From contig JBEDUI010000136.1 in the NCBI GenBank assembly GCA_040414495.1, positions 1 to 63,664 of the forward strand: a DNA stretch of 63,664 nucleotides, read 5' to 3'. A program made the translations under genes and the position numbers. The DNA is from DATAVB01 sp040414495 (GTDB lineage: Bacteria; Actinomycetota; Actinomycetes; Mycobacteriales; QHCD01). Position 1 is the stretch's first letter. Every line of letters begins with the position of its first letter. Positions 31,724 to 41,111 of the stretch are shown one piece after another. The notes beneath the pieces are model-generated. The model was not told the DNA's origin. It did no database searches and worked only from the letters and a program-made list of their open reading frames with translations.

Positions 31724-34700
31724 ATGCGTTTCGCCCTCACCCTCACCACTCACGCCGGCCAGGACGTTGACGTCGTCGTCGCGGCCGACGCCGGCGCGAC
31801 GGTCGCCGACATCGCCGACGACCTGACGCTCGCGGCCGGACGACCAGGCAGTGCCCTGTTCGCCGGCACCACGCGGCTCGATGGCAGTGCGCCGCTGGGC
31901 GTCGGCCGCTTGCGTGCGGGCGCGGTTATCGGCGTGGGAGCGCCCGGACCGCAGGCGCGACGGTCGGCCCCGATTCTGCTGCTGCGAGTGGTCGGCGGTC
32001 CGAACGCCGGTGCCGGCCGGGCGCTGCCACCGGGCGAGCTCACGATCGGGCGGGACCACACCTGCGACGTCTGCCTCGACGACCCCGATCTGTCCCGCCG
32101 ACATGCCTTGGTCGCAGTCACCAGGTTCGGCGTCAGCGTGCGCGATCTCGGGTCGACGAACGGCACCACGCTGGAGGGCGTCCGGCTTGGTCAGGACCCA
32201 GTTCCGTTCAAACCAGGTGCGTTGCTACAGGTCGGCGAGTCGACCCTAACCCTGGCCGTTGCCGATGACCCGCCAGTGGCGGTGCGTCCCTGTATGGACG
32301 GCACCGAGCTGGTCAACCGACCGCCACGGCTCGACCCACCCTGGATGCGCCCCGAGATCACGCTGCCGGTTGAGCCGACGAAGTCCCAGCCGAGCAAGCT
32401 ACCGATCCTGGGTAGCTTGCTGCCGCTCGCCGGTGGGGTGGCGATGGCGTACGTCATGCACAGCCCCGCGTTCCTGCTGTTCACGTTGCTCTCCCCCATC
32501 ATGTTGATCGGCAATGCGGTCAGCGAACGACGCGGCTTACGGCGCGGTCGACGCCGCGATCTGGCCCGGTACGCCCGGGAGAAGGAGGAGGCCGACGCCG
32601 CGGTGACCCGCGCGCTGGCCGAGGATCAGGTCACCCGCCGTCGCGATACGCCCGATCCAGCGGTCATCCTGCACACCGCTCTTGGTCCCGGGCAGCGCTT
32701 GTGGGAGCGACGCGCGACGGATGCGGACGCGCTCGTCGTACGCCTCGGGACCGCTGACCTACCGGCCCGAATCACGATGCGTCGCGACAATCAGGAGCTG
32801 CCGGCGCCCGTGGCGAAGCGGGTTCCGGCCACAGTTGGGCTACTTGAGTGCGGAGTGCTGGGGATCGCCGGCCCACGGCCGCCGCTGATCGCCGCAGCCC
32901 GCTGCGTCGTTTCCCAGTTAGCGGTTATGCATAGCCCGCGGGAGCTCGCCCTAGTCCTGCTGACCGACGACCCGGCCGCCACGGACTGGCACTGGCTGCG
33001 CTGGTTGCCACACCTCGAATCCGACCCGGCTTCCAGTGCTGGGTCGCTGCGCGTCGGGCTCACCGCGGCTCAGCGGGCGGCCCGCATCGCCGAGCTGGCG
33101 CGCATTGTGGACGGTCGGCTCGAGTCCCGTACCACACTGAATCCTGCGCCGGTGCTACCGCGCATGGTCGTTGTGATCGATGGCGCGGCCGAGCTGCGCC
33201 AGCTGCCCCGGCTCGCACGAATCCTGGCCGATGGACCGGCCGTCGGTGTGCACGCCATCTGTCTGGACAGCGAACCGCGGCTGTTGCCCGCCGAATGCGG
33301 CGCGGTCGTCGAGATCACGGGTGAAGTCGGTACGCGCGGTCGGCTGGTGCCGACGATCGAGGACATCGTGCTGGATGGTGTGGACGTTGCCGCAGCCACC
33401 GCGCTGGCAAGGGCATTGGCACCGTTGCGGGACGGCAACGACGAGACGGCTCACGGACTGCCGGCGATCTCCCGGTTGCTGCCCTTGGTGAATACGGAGA
33501 CACCGACCTGCGGGCGGATCGAGCAGGTCTGGGCGGCCGGCGGGCGCACTACCCGGGCGGTCATCGGCGAATCCGCGGACGGCGCATTCTCGATTGACCT
33601 GGTGCGCGATGGTCCGCACGCGTTGGTGGCCGGTACGACGGGCGCGGGCAAATCCGAGCTGCTGCAAACCATCATCGCGTCGTTGGCCATCATCAATCGC
33701 CCGGACGCCATGACCTTCGTCCTCATCGACTACAAGGGCGGGGCCGCTTTCAAGGACTGCACCAACCTGCCCCACACCGTTGGCATGGTCACCGACCTCG
33801 ACGGGCACCTCACCGAACGCGCTCTCGCCAGCCTCAACGCCGAACTCAAACGCCGCGAGCATCTCCTCGCCGCGGTCGGCGCCAAAGACATCGACGATTA
33901 CTGGGAGGCCACGGAACGCCCACATCCGCTCGAAAATCCCGAGCCGTTGCCTCGCTTGGTCTTGGTGATCGACGAGTTCGCGTCGCTGGTCGAGGAACTC
34001 CCCGACTTCGTCACCGGGCTCGTCGGCATCGCCATGCGCGGTCGGTCCCTCGGCGTCCACCTGATCCTCGCTACCCAACGCCCCTCCGGCGTCGTCTCCC
34101 CCGTCATCCGCGCCAACACCAACCTGCGCATCGCTCTGCGTGTCACCGACGACACCGAATCCCGTGACGTCATCGACACCGCGGCCGCCGCCTCGATTTC
34201 CGCGACAACGCCCGGGCGGGCATTCATCCGCATCGGTTCGCAACCGGTGACGGAATTCCAATCGGCGCGCGTCGGCGGAAAGGCACAGCGGCAAAGCACC
34301 GGCGACCAGCCAGTGGCTCGGGTGTATCCGAGTCCTTGGCTGCAGACCGGATCGGGCGCCGTGGTGGCACCGGACGAGACCGACGAGACCTGCACAGATC
34401 TGCAGCAGCTCGTCGCCGCCGTACGACGAGCCGCGTCCGCGTTCACACCTCCGCGTAGTCCGTGGCTGCCGCCATTGCCGGACGTGGTGACGTTGGACTC
34501 GCTCGGCGATCCCGGCCCGGACACGCTCCCGTACGCCTTGGCCGACTATCCCGATCAGCAGCGGCGTGGCATCGCCGCCGTGGATCTCACCCGCGGTGGC
34601 GGGATGGCGGTGGTGGGCGCACCGCGCAGCGGCCGGACGAGTCTGCTGCGCGCGCTCATCGCGGCCGGCGCGCAGCGGTACGACCCGACCGAGCTGCACC

Positions 34701-36166
34701 TTTATGCCTTCGACTGCGCCGGCGGTGGCCTGAGCGCGGCGGATGCGTTGCCGCAGTGCGGTGCGGTGTGTACCCGGCAGGACGCGGTACGCGGAGATCG
34801 CGTGCTGGGCCGCCTCATGGAGGAACTGCATCGCCGGCAGGCGCTCCTGGCTGGCCAGGGATTCGCGTCGGTGGCCGAACAGCGGGCCCACAGTCCGCGC
34901 GAATCCCGGCTGCCGTGGATTTTGCTGCTGGTCGACGGCTGGGATGGGTTCAGCGAGGAGTACGACGCGGTCGATCACGGTCGCCCGGTCGATACGTTGC
35001 TGCAGCTGGCGCGCGAGGGCGCCGCGATGGGGATCCAGGTTGTGATCACCGGCGACCGGCGTCTGTTGTCCGGCCGAGTCGGCTCGGTACTGACCAGCCG
35101 AGTGGTGCTGCGACTGGCCGACCGGACTGACTACGCCATGGCCGATCTGCCGTCGCGGTCGATGCCGGAGGTCATGCCGCCCGGACGTGCTGTTCTGCCT
35201 GACGGTCTGGTCGAGATCCAGGTCGCGTTGCTCGATCCGGACCCGTCCGGCCCGGCGCAGGTCGCCGCGCTGCAAGCGCTGGCGGCCGCAACGCCCCGAC
35301 TGACTGGCGACCCCGAGCGGCTGCCGTTCGTGATACGGCCCCTGCCCGAGCGCGTCGAATTGACGGCCTGTGGCCCGCCCGTTCATGACTGCGGTCCACT
35401 GTGGACGGTTATCGGTGTCGCCGGGGATGCGGCCAGCACGGTCGGTGTTGACCTCGGCGCGGATGGGCCCGGATTCCTGGTCGCCGGGCCCGCCCGCAGC
35501 GGCCGGTCCACGGCGCTGCGGACCATCACGCTGAGCCTGACCTCGGGTGGCGCCCGGGTCGCTCTCGTACTGCCGCGTCGTTCCCCACTGCAGCGGCTGG
35601 CCGGACTTTCCGGTGTGGTTGGGATTTTCAGCCCGGCCGACGGTGCGGCGCTGGCAGACGTGGTCGCGGCTGGTCCGCTCGTGGTCGTGGTCGACGACGT
35701 GCACACGATGACCGATACGCCGGTCGACCCGGTGTTGACCGAGGTGCTGCGGGCCGACGACGGTACCCGGGCCGTCGTTGCGGCCGGCGGCAGCGACGAG
35801 CTGGGGGTGACGTTCCGCGGTCTGTCGATGTCAGTGCGCGCATCGCGATGTGGCTTGCTGCTGCAACCCGGCGCCGCGGACGGCGATCTGCTCGGCGTCC
35901 GCGTTCCCCGCATGACGAGCAACCGGGTGCCCGGCCGCGGTCTGCTGGTTGTCGGCGGGCAGATCACTCCGATCCAGACCGCCATTGGCGAACCGGATGA
36001 GGTGGGCCCGCCCGCGGTTGGTGAGCCCGGTGAGCCCTCGCCGCCCTCGGTTGGTGAGCCATTCTCGGGCCACGGGCCGCCCGCATCAACCGGCGTAATG
36101 CGGCCGGCCGGGAGTGAGGCAACGGGCCAAATCGGCCGCGAAGCGCTCCGCCTCACCCGGCTCTAG
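31724..36166 (+). CDS. FHA-fused EccC/EssC-type FtsK/SpoIIIE ATPase (type VII secretion motor)
   Basis: The 1480-residue protein has, in order: a ubiquitin-like region (1-75), an FHA phosphothreonine-binding domain (GR at 109-110, SRRH at 124-127, DLGSTNGT at 141-148), two membrane helices at about 226-263, and three FtsK/SpoIIIE ATPase domains. ATPase 1 has a full Walker A, GTTGAGKS (637-644), and Walker B LVLVIDEF. ATPases 2 and 3 have GAPRSGRT (965-972) and GPARSGRS (1255-1262), with Arg for the Walker Lys. The layout resembles Firmicutes EssC/YukB more than split mycobacterial EccCa/Cb. It should drive WXG100 export. The last 60 residues are a Pro/Gly/Glu repeat tail (PSVGEP-type) that overlaps the next gene antisense by 81 bp. 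Confidence 0.88.
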   Translation: MRFALTLTTHAGQDVDVVVAADAGATVADIADDLTLAAGRPGSALFAGTTRLDGSAPLGVGRLRAGAVIGVGAPGPQARRSAPILLLRVVGGPNAGAGRALPPGELTIGRDHTCDVCLDDPDLSRRHALVAVTRFGVSVRDLGSTNGTTLEGVRLGQDPVPFKPGALLQVGESTLTLAVADDPPVAVRPCMDGTELVNRPPRLDPPWMRPEITLPVEPTKSQPSKLPILGSLLPLAGGVAMAYVMHSPAFLLFTLLSPIMLIGNAVSERRGLRRGRRRDLARYAREKEEADAAVTRALAEDQVTRRRDTPDPAVILHTALGPGQRLWERRATDADALVVRLGTADLPARITMRRDNQELPAPVAKRVPATVGLLECGVLGIAGPRPPLIAAARCVVSQLAVMHSPRELALVLLTDDPAATDWHWLRWLPHLESDPASSAGSLRVGLTAAQRAARIAELARIVDGRLESRTTLNPAPVLPRMVVVIDGAAELRQLPRLARILADGPAVGVHAICLDSEPRLLPAECGAVVEITGEVGTRGRLVPTIEDIVLDGVDVAAATALARALAPLRDGNDETAHGLPAISRLLPLVNTETPTCGRIEQVWAAGGRTTRAVIGESADGAFSIDLVRDGPHALVAGTTGAGKSELLQTIIASLAIINRPDAMTFVLIDYKGGAAFKDCTNLPHTVGMVTDLDGHLTERALASLNAELKRREHLLAAVGAKDIDDYWEATERPHPLENPEPLPRLVLVIDEFASLVEELPDFVTGLVGIAMRGRSLGVHLILATQRPSGVVSPVIRANTNLRIALRVTDDTESRDVIDTAAAASISATTPGRAFIRIGSQPVTEFQSARVGGKAQRQSTGDQPVARVYPSPWLQTGSGAVVAPDETDETCTDLQQLVAAVRRAASAFTPPRSPWLPPLPDVVTLDSLGDPGPDTLPYALADYPDQQRRGIAAVDLTRGGGMAVVGAPRSGRTSLLRALIAAGAQRYDPTELHLYAFDCAGGGLSAADALPQCGAVCTRQDAVRGDRVLGRLMEELHRRQALLAGQGFASVAEQRAHSPRESRLPWILLLVDGWDGFSEEYDAVDHGRPVDTLLQLAREGAAMGIQVVITGDRRLLSGRVGSVLTSRVVLRLADRTDYAMADLPSRSMPEVMPPGRAVLPDGLVEIQVALLDPDPSGPAQVAALQALAAATPRLTGDPERLPFVIRPLPERVELTACGPPVHDCGPLWTVIGVAGDAASTVGVDLGADGPGFLVAGPARSGRSTALRTITLSLTSGGARVALVLPRRSPLQRLAGLSGVVGIFSPADGAALADVVAAGPLVVVVDDVHTMTDTPVDPVLTEVLRADDGTRAVVAAGGSDELGVTFRGLSMSVRASRCGLLLQPGAADGDLLGVRVPRMTSNRVPGRGLLVVGGQITPIQTAIGEPDEVGPPAVGEPGEPSPPSVGEPFSGHGPPASTGVMRPAGSEATGQIGREALRLTRL

Positions 36167-37411
36167 CGTCGAAATGGTCACCCGTACGCCAGGACCCGCG
36201 TCCAGTCGGTAGCGCTGACCGGCGGCGACGGCCCAGCCCGCTTCGAGCAGCCGTGCCACGGTGCCCGCCTCGTCCGGCACCGGCACCCAGACGTTCAGAC
36301 CACTTGTCCCTGATGCGGAAATGCCGCGTCCATCGAGCGCGGCCAGCATCTCGGCCCGTCTGTCCGCGTAACGCTCCGCGGCCCGAGACCGCCAATGTTC
36401 CACGCTGTCCTGCTCGATCAACTCGGCCACCAACTCCTGCAAGAGATGGCTCACCCACCCGGCGCCAAGTCGGTGCCGACCAGCAACGCGGGCGATCGTC
36501 TGCTCGTCGCCAGCCACCGTGGCCACACGCAGATCGGGACCGAACACCTTCGACGTAGACCGGACCACCGCCCACCGCGGTTGGTCCACAACGCACGGGT
36601 GATACCCCGTTCCAGCGACCGTGGCGGCGTGATCGTCTTCGATGCCGAGCACCTCCGGTGCGGAATGCAACACCTCCCGCAACTGCGCGGAGCGCGCCTT
36701 GGTCACCGCGGCACCGGTCGGGTTCTGCGCACGCGGCGTGATGACCACCGCGGCGGCGCCGCGGGCGACGGCCTGGCCCAACGCGCCGGCCTGCATGCCC
36801 TCGTCGTCTACCGGCACCGGATCGGCCCGCAAACCCATGGCGGCCAGCAGGTCCAGCAGGTTGGCGTAACCAGGGTCCTCGACGGCAACTCGGTCACCGG
36901 GCCGCAGGTAGGCGCCCAACAGTCGTTCGACGCCGTCCATGGCGCCGCCGACAATCGCCAATTCATCGGTGGGTACGCCGTCCGCCCGTAACTCAGCGCC
37001 GGCCAGGTCGATCAGCCGCGGCAACGCAGGGGGTTCGTCATATAACCGGGTCCTCGCGGGCACCCGACGCAGCGCGTGCGACAACGGCGGCAGCAGCCGC
37101 GGATCCGGCGCTCCCTCGGCCAGATTTCGTACGCCCGCCGGCAGCGGCGGCGCGGTCCGCGAAGGGACGCCCGGCGCGTGGTTGACCGTGGTCCCCTTAC
37201 GGCGAGCGCCGCTGACCATGCCGCGTTCGCGCAACGACCGATACGCCGCGGCCACCGTGTTCGGGCTGACGCCAAGCTCGTCGGCGAGCGTACGCACCGG
37301 CGGCAGCGTGGCACCCGGCTGCAGCCGACCGGATCGGATCGCCGCCTCGACGCTGGCCACGATTTCGCTGGCACGCCGGCCAGCCAAGCGATATTGTTGC
37401 ACTACAGACAT
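36086..37411 (-). CDS. MocR/PdxR-type GntR regulator with aminotransferase domain
   Basis: The 441-residue protein combines a GntR winged helix (residues 15-80; LADELGVSPNTVAAAYRSL) with a fold-type I aminotransferase-like domain. The PLP lysine is Lys288 in VRSTSKVFGPDLRVATV. MocR proteins sense PLP or amino-acid adducts and regulate vitamin B6 or amino-acid genes, often divergently encoded. Here the divergent gene is a PaiB-like FMN-binding protein 33 bp away, with an 18-bp palindrome covering the MocR start. No ribosome site precedes ATG 37411, so the mRNA may be leaderless. No pdxS or pdxT is nearby. Confidence 0.9.
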   Translation of the reverse strand: MSVVQQYRLAGRRASEIVASVEAAIRSGRLQPGATLPPVRTLADELGVSPNTVAAAYRSLRERGMVSGARRKGTTVNHAPGVPSRTAPPLPAGVRNLAEGAPDPRLLPPLSHALRRVPARTRLYDEPPALPRLIDLAGAELRADGVPTDELAIVGGAMDGVERLLGAYLRPGDRVAVEDPGYANLLDLLAAMGLRADPVPVDDEGMQAGALGQAVARGAAAVVITPRAQNPTGAAVTKARSAQLREVLHSAPEVLGIEDDHAATVAGTGYHPCVVDQPRWAVVRSTSKVFGPDLRVATVAGDEQTIARVAGRHRLGAGWVSHLLQELVAELIEQDSVEHWRSRAAERYADRRAEMLAALDGRGISASGTSGLNVWVPVPDEAGTVARLLEAGWAVAAGQRYRLDAGPGVRVTISTLEPGEAERFAADLARCLTPGRPHYAG

Positions 37412-37420
37412 ATGTTTGTA
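37403..37420. promoter_or_regulatory. palindrome in the MocR/PaiB divergent promoter
   Basis: TACAGACATATGTTTGTA is an 18-bp palindrome with one mismatched pair. It covers the MocR ATG and lies between a -35-like TTGCAC (37397) and -10-like TACTAT (37419-37424) for the PaiB gene on the plus strand, spacer 16. It is a good candidate MocR operator. Confidence 0.5.
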
Positions 37421-37444
37421 CTATCACAAAATTACCGAGGTGTC

Positions 37445-38080
37445 ATGCTGATCCATCCGTGGGACGCGGCTCTGGGCGAGAACGAGTGGCGTCGGTTCGC
37501 CATCGATCAGGGATTCGGGCACCTCGTCGCCAGCGGCGGCCCGGAGCGGCGCCGTCCGGTCGTCGTGCCGACCCAGTTCGTGCTGGATGAGGACGTAGCG
37601 CTGATTCATCTGGCCCGGCCCAACCCGATCTGGGCCGCGATCGAAGAGAATTCCTACGTCGTGCTCTCGATTGCCGGCGACTGGGCCTACATCCCATCGT
37701 CCTGGAAGATGATCGACGGTGAAGATCCGGCCGGTGGCGTTCCCACGACCTATTACGCCGCGGTCCAGCTGGCCGGCGAGGTCGAGATCATCGACGACCC
37801 GGACAGGAAGCTCGCGCTGCTTCGGCATCAACTGGCAGCGCTACAACCGGATGAGCACATTCACGACCCGGCCACACATCATCGGCTGCTACCAGGAATT
37901 CGCGGCGTCCGTCTGTCCATTTCGGACGTTCAGGCCAAGTTCAAATACGGCGGCAACGCGGATCGCGCGCACCGACTGGCTGTCGCGCAGCGGCTCGAAC
38001 GTCGCGGCCGACTCAGCGACGACGCCGCGCGTCAGCACCTGCTACGACGTCTGCAAACCGAATCCGCCGAAAAGCCATGA
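37445..38080 (+). CDS. PaiB-like FMN-binding protein
   Basis: The 211-residue protein belongs to the PaiB family (split-barrel flavin-binding fold). It starts with MLIHPWDAA, continues with GFGHLVASGG and VPTQFVLDEDVALIHLARPNP, and includes GDWAYIPSSWK and the C-terminal RLSISDVQAKFKYGGN. Bacillus PaiB was described as a negative regulator of sporulation and protease genes; most homologues are uncharacterised flavoproteins. ATG 37445 is preceded by GAGG only 4 bases away, and the predicted transcript leader is about 14 bases. It is divergent from a MocR regulator, which probably controls it. Confidence 0.88.
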   Translation: MLIHPWDAALGENEWRRFAIDQGFGHLVASGGPERRRPVVVPTQFVLDEDVALIHLARPNPIWAAIEENSYVVLSIAGDWAYIPSSWKMIDGEDPAGGVPTTYYAAVQLAGEVEIIDDPDRKLALLRHQLAALQPDEHIHDPATHHRLLPGIRGVRLSISDVQAKFKYGGNADRAHRLAVAQRLERRGRLSDDAARQHLLRRLQTESAEKP

Positions 38081-38380
38081 GTCAGCCGCTTGAATCGCTT
38101 GCCGAACGACGTGGGGTCGGGTGGCCTGCGCTTATAGGAGGTTTGCCGAGACCGACCCAGCTCGCAAACCCGAGCCAATCCATCCCGCCACCGCAGCTTA
38201 GCCACCCCGTCTGCCACGCAAAGGCTCACCGAGCCACCCGCACAATCCGACCGGAGCCAGCCCGAACCACATAAGCCGGCCGAGCCCCGACGGACCCGGC
38301 TCAAAGGTTGAAGCCGGTCCCAGATCTCAAGACATGACCGACCGCCGCCGGACAGACTCAGTTCGAATGGATAAATCGAC

Positions 38381-39001
38381 ATGCTCATCCAGATCGACAA
38401 CACCGTGCCCGAGCCGCAAGTCCTGAGTGGACAGCACGTTCGGCTCGACCCGTTGATAGATCAAGATATCGACGGTTTGCTCACAGCGGCGACTGAAGAC
38501 CGCGAAACATACGGCTTCACGAACGTCCCGGCAAACCGGGTTGCCATGCGGTCCTATGTGGACACCGCTATTACGGAACAGCGGTCTGCGCTCGCCCTGC
38601 CTTACGTCGTTCGGCGACGTGGCGACGGGCGAGTCGTTGGCTGCACCCGGATTTTCGATTTTGCCCGTTGGTCCGGCCGCGAATTTCCGGATGCCGCGGA
38701 GATCGGGCACACCTGGTACGCCGCCTCGGCGCAACGAACCGCCTGCAACACCGAGACCAAGCTGTTGCTACTGACACTCCTTTTTGAACAGTGGCACGTC
38801 GAACGGGTCACGCTGAAGACCGATGCGCGCAATGCCCGGTCCCGAGCGGCGATTCTCCGGCTTGGCGCGCAGTTCGAGGGAATTCGGCGGGCACACCAGC
38901 TGGCGACGGATGGCACGATCCGCGATACGGCGTACTACTCAATCGTCGCCGCCGAATGGCCGTCGGCCCGGAAAGGCCTACGGACAAAGCTGTCCCGCTA
39001 A
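38381..39001 (+). CDS. GNAT-family N-acetyltransferase
   Basis: The 206-residue protein is an RimJ/RimL-like GNAT enzyme: N-terminal VLSGQHVRLDPLIDQDIDGL, EIGHTWYAASAQRTACNTETK (acetyl-CoA-binding region, here without the classic QxxGxG/A but with the RT..NTE version), then VERVTLKTDARNARSRAAILRLGAQFEGIRR. It likely acetylates a protein N-terminus or small amine; the target is unknown. The ATG has little ribosome-site support. The 300-bp gap before it (38081-38380) shows no convincing gene, only an isolated AGGAGG at about 38137 without a start. The 3' end merges into a roughly 48-bp tandem repeat. Confidence 0.83.
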   Translation: MLIQIDNTVPEPQVLSGQHVRLDPLIDQDIDGLLTAATEDRETYGFTNVPANRVAMRSYVDTAITEQRSALALPYVVRRRGDGRVVGCTRIFDFARWSGREFPDAAEIGHTWYAASAQRTACNTETKLLLLTLLFEQWHVERVTLKTDARNARSRAAILRLGAQFEGIRRAHQLATDGTIRDTAYYSIVAAEWPSARKGLRTKLSR

Positions 39002-39210
39002 CGGTCGCCATCGGTCCGGCAACGCCTACGGACAAAGCTGTCCCGCTCGCCCCTCGCCGGCGGTCCGAGGAGGGCTACGCGCAAGAGCCGTCACGCTGGC
39101 CCTCGCCATCGGTCCGAAAGGGAGGCCGGGCAAAGCTATCGCCGTGACTCTCGCCGTCGGCCCGAGAGGCGCCTGCGTACGAAAGCCCTCCCGCCAAGCC
39201 TCGCCGTCTA
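38955..39210. repeat. about 48-bp degenerate tandem repeat after the acetyltransferase
   Basis: About five units follow the pattern CTCGCCGTCGGCCCG, then GGCCTACGGACAAAGC, then TGTCCCGCT. The first unit encodes the last residues of the acetyltransferase, so the array extends from inside the gene into the 481-bp gap 39002-39482. Divergence among units is substantial, so the array is older than the 31- and 47-bp arrays. Confidence 0.7.
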
Positions 39211-39294
39211 TGACAGTCGGTTGATATCTCCTGCAAGCCGCGTTGGGTCAGGCGGATCGGCCCAGCAGACCAAGAAAGCTGCGCAACCAAGCCG

Positions 39295-39482
39295 TCAGCT
39301 ACGCGGGTTCAGCCGGGCGCTGGCCGTCCGACCGGGGTTCAGACCGGCCAGACCGACCAGCCGGGTACAGGCGCGGTCCAGCCCCCTCCAGCCGGAGTTC
39401 AACCCAGCCAGCGAAACCAGCCCGACCAGCCCGACCAGCGGGCGAGCCCGACCAGCCGACCAGCCCGACCAGCGGGCGAGTG
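39295..39482. repeat. CCGACCAG-rich short repeats before pruA end
   Basis: The second half of the gap is filled with irregular copies of CCGACCAG and GACCAGCGGGCGAG, including a longer direct duplication at about 39420-39480 directly next to the pruA stop. No gene is supported here. Confidence 0.65.
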
Positions 39483-41111
39483 TCAGAGCATGTGCGGGTA
39501 ACGGTGATCGGTCGGCGGCACGAATGCCTCCTTGATCGACCGTGGCGAAACCCAACGCAGCATGTTGAAGATCGAGCCGGCCTTGTCGTTGGTACCGCTG
39601 GCCCGGGCACCACCGAATGGCTGCTGCCCGACGACGGCACCGGTCGGTTTGTCGTTGATATAGAAATTGCCCGCGGCGAACCGCAGTATTTCACTCGCTT
39701 CGTCGATCGCCGCCCGATCGATGGCAAAAACCGATCCGGTCAACGCATACGGGGCGATCTCGGCGGCCTGGCGAACTACGTCGAGCCAGTCCGCGTCGTC
39801 GTATACGTACACCGACAAAATCGGCCCGAAGAATTCACGGACAAAAAGCTCGTTGGTCGGGTCGGTGCATTCTATGACCGTTGGCTGTACGAAGAATCCC
39901 TCGGAATCATCGGCGCGACCGCCGACCAACACCCGCGCCGTCGGGTCCGACTCGACGGCGGCGAACACCGCCACGTGCTTGTCGAATGCCCGCCGGTCAA
40001 TTACCGCGCCACCAAAATTGCGGAAATCGGCGATATCGCCGTACGAAAGGTGCTCCACCGTCTGGACCAACGCGTCACGCAACCCACCGTCCCACAACGA
40101 CCGCGGCAGATACGCACGGGACGCGGCTGAGCACTTCTGGCCCTGATATTCGAATGCGCCGCGCACCAACCCGGTCACCAGCCCATCGACCGACGCACTG
40201 GGATGCGCAATCACGAAATCCTTGCCGCCGGTCTCACCGATCAGCCGCGGGTACGACCGGTACGAAGAAATGTGCGCTCCGACCGTCGCCCACAGGTGTT
40301 GGAACGTCGCGGTCGATCCGGTGAAATGAATTCCCGCCAAGTCCCGGTCGACCAGCGCGACCTCGCTCACCGCCTGCCCGTCACCGGTCACCATGTTGAT
40401 CACACCGGGCGGAAGACCGGCCGCTTCGAACAACCGCATCGTGTAGTGCGCCGCCAGCTGCTGCGTGGGCGACGGCTTCCACACCACCGGCACGCCCATC
40501 AGCGCGGGCGCGCTGGGCAGATTTCCAGAAATCGCCGTGAAATTGAACGGCGTGATCGCCAGAACAAAACCTTCCAGCGGGCGGTGGTCGAAACGGTTCC
40601 AAACACCGGACGAGGAATCAGGCTGTTCGGCCAGAATCCGCCGCGCGAAATGCACGTTGAAACGCAGGAAATCCGCCAATTCGCAGGCGGCATCAATTTC
40701 GGCCTGATGCACGGTCTTGGACTGACCGAGCATGGTCGCCGCATTCATCGTGTCGCGCCACGGTCCGGACAGAAGATCGGCCGCCCGTAGCAAAATCGCG
40801 GCGCGCTCGTCGAACGGCAGCGCCCGCCAAGCCGGTGCGGCGTCCTTTGCCGCGGCGAGCGCGGCCTGCACGTCGGCCGCGGTGGCATTGCCCATCGTGC
40901 CGAGGATCAAAGCGTGGCGGTGCGGCGCGACCACGTCGATGCGCTCGCCGGCACCGGTGCGGCGCGCCCCGCCGATGGTCATCGTCAACTCGGCCCGACC
41001 GGCCGCTAATTCCTTAAGCCGCTCCTCCAGCGTCGACCGCTCGGCGCTTCCTGGCGCGTACGTACGGACCGGCTCGTTCTGCGGCGTGGGCGGGGCCGTG
41101 ACGGCATCCAT
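39483..41111 (-). CDS. pruA: L-glutamate gamma-semialdehyde (P5C) dehydrogenase
   Basis: The enzyme oxidises glutamate semialdehyde to glutamate with NAD, the second step of proline catabolism. Its 542 residues match the class length. Aldehyde-dehydrogenase hallmarks are present: ITPFNFTAISGNL, FTGSTATFQHLW (NAD fold), the catalytic Glu in RLIGETGGKDF, the catalytic Cys in GQKCSAASRAY, and C-terminal NFYINDKPTGAVVGQQPFGG, a P5CDH signature. ATG 41111 has a GGGAGA ribosome site; longer frames upstream are spurious. No proline dehydrogenase gene is adjacent, although the two are often paired. The 268-bp gap upstream holds no gene. Confidence 0.93.
   Translation of the reverse strand: MDAVTAPPTPQNEPVRTYAPGSAERSTLEERLKELAAGRAELTMTIGGARRTGAGERIDVVAPHRHALILGTMGNATAADVQAALAAAKDAAPAWRALPFDERAAILLRAADLLSGPWRDTMNAATMLGQSKTVHQAEIDAACELADFLRFNVHFARRILAEQPDSSSGVWNRFDHRPLEGFVLAITPFNFTAISGNLPSAPALMGVPVVWKPSPTQQLAAHYTMRLFEAAGLPPGVINMVTGDGQAVSEVALVDRDLAGIHFTGSTATFQHLWATVGAHISSYRSYPRLIGETGGKDFVIAHPSASVDGLVTGLVRGAFEYQGQKCSAASRAYLPRSLWDGGLRDALVQTVEHLSYGDIADFRNFGGAVIDRRAFDKHVAVFAAVESDPTARVLVGGRADDSEGFFVQPTVIECTDPTNELFVREFFGPILSVYVYDDADWLDVVRQAAEIAPYALTGSVFAIDRAAIDEASEILRFAAGNFYINDKPTGAVVGQQPFGGARASGTNDKAGSIFNMLRWVSPRSIKEAFVPPTDHRYPHML

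Noticed and set aside
33155..35704. 849-residue open frame antisense to the FHA-EccC gene
   Set aside because: It has no recognisable domain, its composition is that of a reverse frame in GC-rich codons, and the plus-strand gene has clear ATPase and FHA motifs.
38077..38274. 65-residue frame overlapping the PaiB stop by ATGA
   Set aside because: Low-complexity Pro/Arg/Ala/Thr sequence without a domain or good ribosome site; the overlap alone is not enough.
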